A stretch of DNA of 64,000 nucleotides from Candidatus Binataceae bacterium (GTDB lineage Bacteria; Desulfobacterota; Binatia; Binatales; Binataceae): positions 85,210-149,209 of the forward strand of contig DATJMX010000040.1 of assembly GCA_035508495.1 (NCBI GenBank). Reading direction: 5' to 3'. The position numbers were made by a program, and so were the translations under genes. Positions within the stretch are counted from its first letter, which is position 1. Every line of letters starts with the position of its first letter. The notes beneath the pieces were generated by a model that ran no database searches, had not been told where the DNA came from, and was given only the letters and a program-made list of their open reading frames with translations. This document shows, piece by piece, positions 34,968 to 43,836 of this stretch.

Positions 34968-36083
34968 TTAGTGGCTGGCCGATTCAACAGCCGCAGCCAG
35001 GATGCGTTCGTACTCAAGTGCCGCGCGCATCGGATCGAAGTTGTCACGCGCGCGGATCAATCCCGCCGCGCCGATCTCGGATGCTTGGCGTGCGTCCGAT
35101 AGCAACGCCGCGATCGCTCGGGCAAGGTCGGCCGAATCGTCGGGTTTGGCAACAATGCCGACATCGCCGAGCGCCTCGACCAGCCCGGGCGTTGCATACC
35201 CGATTACCGGCGTGCCGCAGGCCAGCGCCTCGAGCGCAGTGAGCGGCAGTCCCTCGCCGAGGCTGCTGCGCGTCGCGACGATCACAGCCTCAACGGAACG
35301 CATTGCCGCTGCCACGTCGGGAACGTTCGGATGATAGTGCGCAAGTTCCGAGAGGCCGAACTCCAATAGCCAGTCGGGTACGGTTTTGCTTTTACGCAAG
35401 TCGATTCGCCCGCAAATGAGAAGTCTCAAATCGGTGCCGGTGCTCCGCACGCGCCGTGCTGCATCGAGCAGATCTCCGATTCCCTTCTGCGGATCGTTGC
35501 CACCGAAGAATCCGATCCATCTTCCATCTCGCCCAAGGCCAAGTGCCTCCCGATTTACGATCCGTTCCTCAGCATCGGGAACTTTGTCGCATACTCGCAG
35601 CCGCACTGGATTGTGGACGACATGAATCAGTTGAGCGCGGACTCCCGCCCGCCCGAGCAGAGCCATCCGGATAGCCTCGCTACCCGCGATAACCGCAGTT
35701 GCGCGCTGATCGGCAAGCCATCGCACGCCGGCCGACAGACGCAGTGTCATCTGGCGCGTGAAGACTAGGGGCACCTTGATAATCCCGCGGGGAACCAGGG
35801 CCGCCCAAACCCATTCGTCCGGCGTGGTCACCAATATCACGTCGGGGCGGAACGCGCGGACACTGCGAGTGATCGCTACAAAGGAACCGATATCCAGCGA
35901 ACCCTTGAGCGACGCATGGTAAATCGGATGCGCAAAATTTTGGATTTCCTCTACGACCGGGCTTTCGCGGCGCAATAAAGCTGCTATCGAATGCGAGCTC
36001 TTGCTCAACAACTCGAGAATCTGGATGCAGACGCGCTCGGCACCGCCAACGATCGACGAGCCGCATATCCAGAGAATCTTCAT
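34968..36083 (-). CDS. Glycosyltransferase family 4
   Basis: This 371-residue GT-B enzyme has the N-terminal KILWICGSSIVGGAERVCIQ loop common in sugar transferases acting on LPS core or O-antigen, a FFGGNDPQKGIGDLLDAAR strand opening the C-terminal domain, and the nucleotide-sugar site SLGEGLPLTALEALACGTPV with the E-x7-E pair. It should transfer a sugar from an NDP donor with retention at the cytoplasmic face of the membrane. It converges with the ABC exporter four bases away and diverges from the DUF2079 gene. Donor and acceptor are unknown. Confidence 0.9.
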   Translation of the reverse strand: MKILWICGSSIVGGAERVCIQILELLSKSSHSIAALLRRESPVVEEIQNFAHPIYHASLKGSLDIGSFVAITRSVRAFRPDVILVTTPDEWVWAALVPRGIIKVPLVFTRQMTLRLSAGVRWLADQRATAVIAGSEAIRMALLGRAGVRAQLIHVVHNPVRLRVCDKVPDAEERIVNREALGLGRDGRWIGFFGGNDPQKGIGDLLDAARRVRSTGTDLRLLICGRIDLRKSKTVPDWLLEFGLSELAHYHPNVPDVAAAMRSVEAVIVATRSSLGEGLPLTALEALACGTPVIGYATPGLVEALGDVGIVAKPDDSADLARAIAALLSDARQASEIGAAGLIRARDNFDPMRAALEYERILAAAVESASH

Positions 36084-36142
36084 CGCCGCGGCGAGGTCTA
36101 TCAGTTTACGCCGCGGATCGAAATTGTTTCGAATAGTGGCGA

Positions 36143-38281
36143 ATGTCCGAATCGGCGCTAAAAGCTGGTGGCGCGGAAGGCGCCGAATTTGCCGCAGCCT
36201 GCCTGCTCGCGATCGTCGGGTTGTTTCTCATTTTTGCACCAATCACCCCGCGGCTCGGCGCGGCGATCGGGCTGCCGTACGTCGATCCGCCCCTGCCGAT
36301 TCTGCTTTGTCTCTTCCTCGGATATCAGCTCGCGCTGCCGTATCTGGCGGCAAAAGGGTATTCGTGGCCGAAGTCTGTCGCCGAAAAAGGACCACTCGCG
36401 CTCATCTTGCTCGATGGTGCGATGCTGAGTTGGCTGTCGATTCACAAGCACGACTCGATCAACTCGCATACCGATCTCGCGATCTTCGACAACGTGATGT
36501 GGAATACTATCCACGGTCGAATGCTGTACAGTTCGCTGCTTCAGCGAAATTTCCTGGGCGAGCATGTCTCGCCGATTCTCCTTCTGCTGACACCGGTTTA
36601 CGGGCTCTTTCCAAGTGCAAAAGCCCTGCTCATCGCGCAATCGTTCGCGCTGGCGGCGTCGGCAATCCCAATATACTGGCTCGCGAAGGAGAAGCTCGAA
36701 TCCCGTGCCGCGCTTGTTTTGCTGGTCGTTTACTTCTTCAACCAGGCGATTCTCGGGGCGGCATTCTTTGATTTTCATGAAATAGCATTTGCGGTTCCGC
36801 TGCTGGCATTTGGGCTTTACTATTGTGAGCATGAGCGCGATGTGCCTTTCGTGTTGACGCTGCTCGGGGCGATGCTCTGCAAAGAAGAAGTCGCACTTAT
36901 TGTCGCCGCATTCGGTGTTTACATCTGGATCCGCCGCGGCAAGTCGTCTCTTGCTGTATCGTTGATTGCGATCGGCCTGCTGGTATTTCTCATTGACTAC
37001 AACGTTGTCCTGCCCTACTTCAGAGGGCGGCCGGGACCCTATGCCGATCGCTACAGCTACCTGGGCGTGTCGATTCCGGGAATGCTCTGGAATCTGATCC
37101 GGCATCCAATCTATGTCGTCGCTCATATATTTACGCTGGCGAAGCTCGGCTACCTGTGCGTTCTGTTTGGCTCGGTGGCTTTCCTGCCGCTGCTCACACC
37201 CGTACATCTCATCCCGATATTACCGACCTTTCTGCGGATCCTTCTGAGCGGTCTCGCTCCCGAATTTTCGCTCGAATTCCATTATTCAGCCCTGATGACG
37301 CCGTTTCTCTTCGGCGCGTCGATCTACTCCATCGAGAGTCTAACCAAAAATCTTTCGGTCTCAGTCAGTTACGATCAAGTAAACCAGAAACTCTCATACT
37401 GGTCGAAAAGGTTTACGCTTCTGCATCGACAGATCCCTTATGTGAGTCTTCAGGATTTACTTGTGACGGTGGTTCTCGTCGCAGGTGGTGCGTTCGGAAT
37501 GAACCCGCTCCGGTACCTGAAATCTCCAAAGCCGGGAACCGATATCGCATCGTTCGCGGAAATTCGAAACCGGTTGCCCGCCGACGCATCGCTAGCGGGC
37601 GATGACACGCTGGTGGCCCATCTGGCGCATCGCCGAAATCTCAGTTTTCTGCCGATCGTCAACAATGCTGATTTCGTCATGATGGACCTGGCTGACGACC
37701 GGTACGAATATCCGCTGAATCGCGAGGAACATCGGCGCATGGCTTTGCGACTGGGCCTCGAGCAGGGATACGCCGCCAAATCGAATGAGCATGGCGTGCT
37801 GCTGATGCAACGCGGAGGGTCTCAGTCGGCCGCCGAGTTTGCCGCTATCGTAGCGCCGATCTTTTTTCACTACTCGGGAATGGCCGTACAATCGCGACGT
37901 TGCCATCGATGCGCTGCCGGCTACGGAAGGATTTTCTTCACCCGGGCGCGTCCGTATCCTCCTGGCAGATACAATGTTGCGATAACCGTTGAAGGTGAAT
38001 CGGGAAGCAACCCATCGATGTTTGACGTGCACGCGATTGACCATGCCAAGGAGCACGAAGATAGATTCAATGAATCAAAGTCGTTACTTGGAGAGAAACT
38101 TACTCTCGCTGCGCGCGATTCAAACGAGTCGACATTCGAATTTAGTTTTGAAAATCCGACATGGAATGAGATCAAGTTCCGGCTCCTGACTCCTGATGGG
38201 AGCGATCTCAAGTTAAAAGCAGTCGACGTGCAGCCGGAGCAGCCGACGCTGCGGGTACTGCGAGAGCTCAAAGACTATTAA
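36143..38281 (+). CDS. DUF2079 multi-pass membrane protein
   Basis: This 712-residue membrane protein belongs to DUF2079, distantly related to GT-C glycosyltransferases. It has many membrane spans in residues 12-470. The family motif LAIFDNVMWNTIHGRMLYSS precedes NFLGEHVSPILLLLTPVYGL, where Asp and His/Glu may be catalytic. The last 230 residues are a soluble, presumably periplasmic beta domain (VAHLAHRRNLSFLPIVNNAD, YPPGRYNVAITVEGES). It is probably a polyprenyl-phosphate-sugar-dependent transferase in surface glycan synthesis, but no activity is established for the family. Confidence 0.85.
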   Translation: MSESALKAGGAEGAEFAAACLLAIVGLFLIFAPITPRLGAAIGLPYVDPPLPILLCLFLGYQLALPYLAAKGYSWPKSVAEKGPLALILLDGAMLSWLSIHKHDSINSHTDLAIFDNVMWNTIHGRMLYSSLLQRNFLGEHVSPILLLLTPVYGLFPSAKALLIAQSFALAASAIPIYWLAKEKLESRAALVLLVVYFFNQAILGAAFFDFHEIAFAVPLLAFGLYYCEHERDVPFVLTLLGAMLCKEEVALIVAAFGVYIWIRRGKSSLAVSLIAIGLLVFLIDYNVVLPYFRGRPGPYADRYSYLGVSIPGMLWNLIRHPIYVVAHIFTLAKLGYLCVLFGSVAFLPLLTPVHLIPILPTFLRILLSGLAPEFSLEFHYSALMTPFLFGASIYSIESLTKNLSVSVSYDQVNQKLSYWSKRFTLLHRQIPYVSLQDLLVTVVLVAGGAFGMNPLRYLKSPKPGTDIASFAEIRNRLPADASLAGDDTLVAHLAHRRNLSFLPIVNNADFVMMDLADDRYEYPLNREEHRRMALRLGLEQGYAAKSNEHGVLLMQRGGSQSAAEFAAIVAPIFFHYSGMAVQSRRCHRCAAGYGRIFFTRARPYPPGRYNVAITVEGESGSNPSMFDVHAIDHAKEHEDRFNESKSLLGEKLTLAARDSNESTFEFSFENPTWNEIKFRLLTPDGSDLKLKAVDVQPEQPTLRVLRELKDY

Positions 38282-38310
38282 GCCTGATTCGGACCAAGGA
38301 CAGAAAAGGA

Positions 38311-38841
38311 ATGCATGAAGAGGTCCTGGATTTTCTAGGGCGCGTAAAAAAGGCGATGCCCGAGCACTTCAAGCGGCGCCGCGTCCTGGAGATCGGCAGC
38401 TATATCATCAATGGTTCACCGCGCGCGTTCTTTGAGGGCTGCGAATACGTGGGCTGCGACTGGCGGCCGGGTCCCGGTGTCGACGTGGTGGGATTTGCCC
38501 ACGAGTTGAACTTCGCCGATTCGTCGTTCGATGTGGTGGTGTCGACTGAATGCCTAGAGCATGATGTCCACTGGTCGCTGACTCTCGATACGATGTACCG
38601 CGTTCTCAAACCTGGTGGCCTCCTGATGCTGACGACCGCCGCGTTCGACCGCAAGCCGCATGAACTGGACTGTGCGGTCGATAGTTATTATCGAAACTTG
38701 CAGCCGGACGAGCTTTTGCCGCGCCTGACAGGCGTCGCGCTATACGAGGAGAATCGTCTCTTTCAAGGAATACACGTAGCCTGCGTGAAACCTGCCGCGC
38801 GGGGTTTCTCGGCAATGCTTGGACGGATCGGCAAGCGTTGA
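38311..38841 (+). CDS. SAM-dependent class I methyltransferase
   Basis: This 176-residue protein has a methyltransferase type 11 core: VLEIGSYIINGSPRAF, then YVGCDWRPGPGVDVVG, FADSSFDVVVSTECLEH and YRVLKPGGLLMLTTAAF. It is short for the family, lacking N-terminal additions. It lies between DUF2079 and rmlB, so a sugar or glycan-linked methylation is likely, though unproven. The stop overlaps the following gene. Confidence 0.88.
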   Translation: MHEEVLDFLGRVKKAMPEHFKRRRVLEIGSYIINGSPRAFFEGCEYVGCDWRPGPGVDVVGFAHELNFADSSFDVVVSTECLEHDVHWSLTLDTMYRVLKPGGLLMLTTAAFDRKPHELDCAVDSYYRNLQPDELLPRLTGVALYEENRLFQGIHVACVKPAARGFSAMLGRIGKR

Positions 38842-39899
38842 GCCGTCTTATGGACTCGATGCTCATATGCGGTGGCGCCGGGTTTATCGGCTCCAACTTC
38901 GCGCGCCTGGCACTTGCGCGCACGAACGCGGAAGTTATTGTTCTCGATAAACTCACATACGCCGGTTCGCTGCTTAACCTTGCCGACTGCGAGCGCAATT
39001 CACGATATCAGTTCGTGGCGGGAGACATTGGCGATCGCAGTATCGTCGATAACCTGCTGCACGAACGAAGCCCGCGGTGGATAATCAATTTTGCGGCTGA
39101 GACGCATGTCGATCGATCGATCGACGGGCCGCGCTACTTTATCGAGAATAACGCGCTCGCGACTTGTTCGCTGCTCGAATCGATACGGTCATATTTGAGC
39201 GGGTCCGGACGGCGCGATTTTCGCCTGCTGCATATTTCGACGGATGAAACCTATGGTTCGCTTGGACCATCGGGCCGCTTCGACGAATCGGCGCCGTATG
39301 CGCCCAATTCGCCGTATGCTGCTTCGAAGGCCGCGGCTGATCATTTTGTTCGGGCGTACAATCACACCTACGGTGTGCCGGCGATGATTGCGCATTGTTC
39401 GAACAATTACGGCTGCTATCAATATCCAGAAAAGCTGATTCCGAAGACGGTGCTTCATGCGATCGAAGGCCGCCAGATACCAGTATACGGAGACGGCGAA
39501 AACGTCCGCGACTGGTTATTCGTGAGCGATAATTGCGAGGCACTGCTCGCGATTCTGACCAAGGGCAAGATCGGTGAGGCCTACAATGTCGGAGGAGGCA
39601 ACGAGCGCCGAAATATCGACGTAGTGATGATGATTTGCCGAATACTCGAAGAGTGCCTGCCCGCGGGTCTGAACGAGTCTTTGGCCGCGGCGGGAAAGCG
39701 CAGTTATCAAGATCTCTGCGCCTTCGTAGAGGATCGGCCGGGGCATGATCGTCGATACGCATTGGATTGCGCCAAGATCGAACGGGAATTGGGTTGGCGC
39801 GCATCCACCCCCCTCGAAGACGGCCTCAGAAGAACGATCCGCTGGTATCTCGAAAATCGAGCCTGGTGCGACTCGGTCAGGGCGCGCGCGGCGCAATAG
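38838..39899 (+). CDS. rmlB: dTDP-glucose 4,6-dehydratase
   Basis: This 353-residue extended SDR matches RmlB/RfbB, converting dTDP-glucose to dTDP-4-keto-6-deoxyglucose. It has ICGGAGFIGSNFARLAL, VLDKLTYAGSLLNLAD, NFAAETHVDRSIDGP, STDETYGSLG, the YAASK catalytic site (SPYAASKAAADHF), HCSNNYGCYQYPEKLIPKTV and VYGDGENVRDWLFVSDNCEA, all classical for RmlB. The TTG at 38838 overlaps the methyltransferase stop; the in-frame ATGs at 38850 and 38859 are equally possible starts. RmlA, RmlC and RmlD are not adjacent, so the final sugar is open. Confidence 0.93.
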   Translation: MSRLMDSMLICGGAGFIGSNFARLALARTNAEVIVLDKLTYAGSLLNLADCERNSRYQFVAGDIGDRSIVDNLLHERSPRWIINFAAETHVDRSIDGPRYFIENNALATCSLLESIRSYLSGSGRRDFRLLHISTDETYGSLGPSGRFDESAPYAPNSPYAASKAAADHFVRAYNHTYGVPAMIAHCSNNYGCYQYPEKLIPKTVLHAIEGRQIPVYGDGENVRDWLFVSDNCEALLAILTKGKIGEAYNVGGGNERRNIDVVMMICRILEECLPAGLNESLAAAGKRSYQDLCAFVEDRPGHDRRYALDCAKIERELGWRASTPLEDGLRRTIRWYLENRAWCDSVRARAAQ

Positions 39900-39904
39900 G
39901 GCGC

Positions 39905-41437
39905 TCAGGAGTCTCCGGGCGGTGGAATTTCGTCTGCCGCGACGCTCATGGGGATTAGCCTGGAGCCATCGCCAGGTTCATTATCATCTTCGAGATAGAG
40001 CGCGTCGGCATTCACGCGCCATTGATCGTAGTTCGCACCCATGAGATTACGCGCCGCCATGATCCCGGTCATCATCGCGTGGTCCTGGTTATTGTACTTG
40101 TGCATTCCATTGCGGCCCGCAAGTTGAAGATTCGGAGCTTCAAGTTCGAGGAACCTTCGAATCGATGCTACATGCCCGCGATAGTCGTGATCATAAATAG
40201 GATACGCGGCGACTTCGCGTACGACCGCGGCGTCCACGACTGATGATTCATCCGCGAGCCCGGTTAAGGCCAACTCACGCTTTGCCATTGCGATCAGCTC
40301 GGCGTCCGGCGCTCGCCACATCTGATCGGAATCGAAGCAGAAGTATTCGAGTCCCAGCACGGAATAGCGGGAATCGCTGACCATCGCCGGGCTCCAATTC
40401 TTGAAGTTCTGAATTCTACCGACCTTTACCTGGGGATCGTGGATATAGATCCATTGATCGGGAAATAGTTCGGGGCGATTCAGAACAAGTGCGACGGTGA
40501 TAAAATCGCGGTAGCTCAATCCGCGCGCGGCCTGCAATATCTCATGCGGCACCGCGGGTTGGAACGCTTCGATCAGGGCGCGGATCGGCATCGTCGAGAT
40601 GAAGTGATCGCCGGAGTAGCTATAGCGATTGCCCTGCGGATCTTCGGTCACGATTCGAATAACCCGCCGGTTGTCGCGTTCAATCACGGTTGCGCGCTCC
40701 CCCATTTTGATCTTCGCGCCCATGGCGGTTATCCGTGACGCCATTGTTTCCCACATCTCGCCGGGTCCGCGTGCGGGATACCGAAAACGATCGATTAGAG
40801 TTTTGATTATGGGTGCGTCTTTGCTGCCCGGCCATCGTATTGCGGCTTTAAACAAGGCCGGAATCGACAGACCGCGAATCCGCTGGGCCGCCCAGTCCGC
40901 GCTGATCGACGAGCATGGGATGCCCCAAACTTTCTCAGTATAGGTTTTGAAGAAGATTTCATATAATCGCCTGCCGAATGCGCGAGTTACCCAATCTTCG
41001 AAGGTTCTGACATCTTTCGCGGAAGAAAAGTGCGACCGGACGTAGCTGAGAACACAGGCGGCTGATTCGAGCGGGCCCAATTTGCGCAACACGTCCAGCA
41101 CTTCGAGTGGATATTTGAAAAGCACCCCGCGATAGTAGATTCGCGACAAGCGGTCGCGCTCGAGCATTCGTTCTCCAAGGATATCGGTCCAGATTTCCTC
41201 GACCAGCGAGTTCTTGGAGAAAAAGCGATGGCCGCCGATATCGAAACGGAAACCCTTGTATTCGACGGTACGTGACAGTCCGCCAACTTTTTCCGGGTCC
41301 GCTTCCAGCACCGTAACGGCAGCGCGCGCTTTGCACAGCTCGTAGGCGGCGGTGAGGCCGCTGGGACCGGCGCCGACAATGACGGTTTCACCCGAAGGCA
41401 CACTAAGTGGCATGGCTGGGATTGAACTCTCGCTCAC
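39905..41437 (-). CDS. FAD-dependent oxidoreductase, UGM/protoporphyrinogen oxidase-like
   Basis: This 510-residue flavoprotein has a Rossmann start TVIVGAGPSGLTAAYELCKA, the GGLSRTVEYKGFRFDIGGHR loop, and a C-terminal FAD contact around LQLAGRNGMHKYNNQDHAMM. It belongs to the NAD(P)/FAD-dependent amine oxidase-like group often found in polysaccharide loci and related to UDP-galactopyranose mutase. It may rearrange or oxidise a nucleotide sugar or lipid-linked glycan. It starts on GTG 41437 (ATG 41413 is an alternative) and converges with rmlB five bases away. Confidence 0.85.
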   Translation of the reverse strand: MSESSIPAMPLSVPSGETVIVGAGPSGLTAAYELCKARAAVTVLEADPEKVGGLSRTVEYKGFRFDIGGHRFFSKNSLVEEIWTDILGERMLERDRLSRIYYRGVLFKYPLEVLDVLRKLGPLESAACVLSYVRSHFSSAKDVRTFEDWVTRAFGRRLYEIFFKTYTEKVWGIPCSSISADWAAQRIRGLSIPALFKAAIRWPGSKDAPIIKTLIDRFRYPARGPGEMWETMASRITAMGAKIKMGERATVIERDNRRVIRIVTEDPQGNRYSYSGDHFISTMPIRALIEAFQPAVPHEILQAARGLSYRDFITVALVLNRPELFPDQWIYIHDPQVKVGRIQNFKNWSPAMVSDSRYSVLGLEYFCFDSDQMWRAPDAELIAMAKRELALTGLADESSVVDAAVVREVAAYPIYDHDYRGHVASIRRFLELEAPNLQLAGRNGMHKYNNQDHAMMTGIMAARNLMGANYDQWRVNADALYLEDDNEPGDGSRLIPMSVAADEIPPPGDS

Positions 41438-41464
41438 GCGCTGGAACTCGTCACGAAGGCATGA

Positions 41465-42718
41465 CTAGATAGCAGCGGTTGCGCTTTCGAGTGCGAGGCC
41501 GCGCGACTCGTCGACAAATGCGATGAATAAGATAGAGGTGCCGATCGCGGATAGACCCAGGAGTCCGACGACGAATGACACCCCGCCTATCCGTGCGGCC
41601 AGAAGAGCAACCAGCGATTGGCCTGCGACGCGGCCGACAGTGCCGGCGATCGCGATCGCGCCCGCAGCGGTTGCGCGCATTCCAGTGGGAAACAGTTCCG
41701 TCGCGGCCGTAGTGCCGCCGACGGTCGTGGCATTCATCGCCAGACCAAACACTGAGAATCCGGCCAATAGCCAGAGAAATGAATGAATATAGTTGCGCGG
41801 CGGTCCCCAAAACGAGAAGGCCAGGCTGAGAGCGACGAGAGTTGCGAATATCGCCACGGTTCCGACGCGTCCGATCCGCTCGCAAAGCGAAGCGCCAATC
41901 GGGAATCCTGCCAGTGCAATTCCACCCGATAAAATGAGTATCGCGCTGGAGACCCCGGGTGTCAGGCCGACATTCGATACGCAGTGAAAATAACTCCAGC
42001 TTTTCGCGGTCGCGATCGCAACTGAGCTGAAGATGTTCGAAATCATGAAGGTCAAAGCGCGCTGCCGATGTGGCGGGCGAATCAGGCTCGCCGCCGATTC
42101 ACGCGGCATCACGGATCCGTGCTCGATTGGCAGCCAGAACTGGGACTGCCAACTCTCAGTCAGCATCCAGGGGACTGCCACGATCGGTAACGCGGCGAGC
42201 CAGAGCAGAAAACGCCATGACAGACCCAGGCGCAGCAGGATCGGCATCGCGAACATGCATGCCCCCGCGCCCGCTCCCAGAGCGATTCCGCCCCACGCTT
42301 GCCCGGCCGCGCGCTCGGGTGCCGCAAGGACTTCGGCGATGACGACGGGAGCGCCTGCGACAATCGCACCCGTCGCCGCCAACAGAGCGATCTCGAAAAG
42401 TGCGAAGGGCAGGACAGTCCGCGACAGCGCCGCACCGATCGCGCCTGCCGCCGAGACGAATAAACTCCACGACAGCACCCGGCCGCGGCCAACCACGTCG
42501 AAGAGCCTGGTGAGGAGCAGTGCCCCGACGCCCGATATTGCGATACAGGCAAAGACGCGCGCGAGTTGCGATGCAGAGAGGTTGAAATCCTTGAGCATCC
42601 AGGGCGCGGCGATACCGTTGAGCGTGATTATGAAACCCTGCGGAACCAGCAGCGCCAGAATCTGCAGCAGTCTCAGATTTTTGAGAATGCGAATCTGCGG
42701 CGACATCGCCATTGGCAA
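41465..42718 (-). CDS. MFS transporter
   Basis: This 417-residue membrane protein has twelve predicted helices and the layout of sugar/aromatic-acid MFS carriers: LLTRLFDVVGRGRVLSWSLF corresponds to the loop 2-3 motif, and FPIGASLCERIGRVGTVAIF to the matching loop of the second half. The substrate is unknown. The open frame begins at TTG 42718, but ATG 42712 and ATG 42706 are likelier starts. It is head to head with the GT2 gene, and lies downstream-coupled to the FAD oxidoreductase gene 27 bases away. Confidence 0.87.
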   Translation of the reverse strand: MPMAMSPQIRILKNLRLLQILALLVPQGFIITLNGIAAPWMLKDFNLSASQLARVFACIAISGVGALLLTRLFDVVGRGRVLSWSLFVSAAGAIGAALSRTVLPFALFEIALLAATGAIVAGAPVVIAEVLAAPERAAGQAWGGIALGAGAGACMFAMPILLRLGLSWRFLLWLAALPIVAVPWMLTESWQSQFWLPIEHGSVMPRESAASLIRPPHRQRALTFMISNIFSSVAIATAKSWSYFHCVSNVGLTPGVSSAILILSGGIALAGFPIGASLCERIGRVGTVAIFATLVALSLAFSFWGPPRNYIHSFLWLLAGFSVFGLAMNATTVGGTTAATELFPTGMRATAAGAIAIAGTVGRVAGQSLVALLAARIGGVSFVVGLLGLSAIGTSILFIAFVDESRGLALESATAAI

Positions 42719-42804
42719 AGCAGTATGCGCGAAGCGTGGCGATGCTGCCAGAAGGCTCGCGCGCCTTGACGCGGTGCGCGGCGGCTCGCGGCCAACGATC
42801 TGAG

Positions 42805-43824
42805 ATGGAGGAGGCGACCCCCAGGTTGAGCGTAGTAATCGCCGCGCGCGACGCGGCGGCCACGCTCAACGCGTGTCTCGATGGCGCTTCGGCGCAGGCC
42901 GGTGCGGATTGCGAGATAATCGTGGTCGACGACTGCTCGCGCGATGGAACTGCGGCAATCGCGGAACGAAGCGAAGTGAAGTTGATTCGCCTGCGGGAGC
43001 ATCGCGGTGTCGCCGCGGCGCGCAACGCGGGCGCCCGGGCCGCGCGCGCACCAGTCCTGCTGTTTCTCGATGCCGACGTTGTTCCTGCTCGCGATTTGTT
43101 CAAAGCCGGCCTGGCGACAATGGCAGAGCGCGATGCCGACGCGGTGATCGGGTCGTATGACGACGAACCGGCGGTTGACTCAGTCGTGAGCCGGTTCAAG
43201 AATCTTGCGCATCACTACTTTCACCAGAACTCGGATGGAATAACGACGACGTTCTGGGGTGCGTGCGGATTTATTCGCCGCGACGTCTTTCTCGATGCCG
43301 GCGGTTTCGACGAGACTCGCTTCGTTCTTCCGTCGATCGAGGACGTGGAGCTCGGAGCGCGCGTCGCGGAGCGGGGGGCAAAAATATTCATTCACCCAGC
43401 GCTCCACGTCACGCATCTGAAGCGATGGACGCTCGCCAATCTGCTCGTAGTTGATATTACGCGGCGCGCCATACCCTGGGCGATACTGGGGCTCGAGCAC
43501 GGCAAGCTTCCCGGCAATTTGAATTTTTCGTGGGAGCAGCGTCTCGCGGGGATGGTCGCGGTCGCAGCGTTTGCGGCATTACTTTGGCTGTTATTCAATC
43601 TGGGCTCGGCGCTTTGCTGGATAGCTATGGCTATACTGGTGCTGGTTGCGATTGCGCTGAATCGGGGATTGTATAGTTTATTTCTTGAAAAAGGCGGATT
43701 GAAATTAGCGGTCTGCGGTTTTCTGCTGCAACAACTTTATTACCTTTACTCATTGAGCGGGCTCGTTGCCGGTGTGATAATTTACATGGTTCGCCGCAAG
43801 CCTACACCTGCCCCTTCGCGCTAA
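42805..43824 (+). CDS. Glycosyltransferase family 2, membrane-anchored
   Basis: This 339-residue GT-A enzyme starts with RLSVVIAARDAAATLNACLD, and has EIIVVDDCSRDGT, the DxD metal site in LLFLDADVVPA, and WGACGFIRRDVFLDAGGFDE with SIEDVELGAR. Two to three C-terminal hydrophobic segments (VAVAAFAALLWLLFNLG, LCWIAMAILVLVAIAL) anchor it in the membrane. The frame is open from 42712, but ATG 42805 begins right before the fold. It probably adds a sugar to a lipid-linked intermediate; donor and acceptor are unknown. Confidence 0.9.
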   Translation: MEEATPRLSVVIAARDAAATLNACLDGASAQAGADCEIIVVDDCSRDGTAAIAERSEVKLIRLREHRGVAAARNAGARAARAPVLLFLDADVVPARDLFKAGLATMAERDADAVIGSYDDEPAVDSVVSRFKNLAHHYFHQNSDGITTTFWGACGFIRRDVFLDAGGFDETRFVLPSIEDVELGARVAERGAKIFIHPALHVTHLKRWTLANLLVVDITRRAIPWAILGLEHGKLPGNLNFSWEQRLAGMVAVAAFAALLWLLFNLGSALCWIAMAILVLVAIALNRGLYSLFLEKGGLKLAVCGFLLQQLYYLYSLSGLVAGVIIYMVRRKPTPAPSR

Positions 43825-43836
43825 TCGTACAATCGA

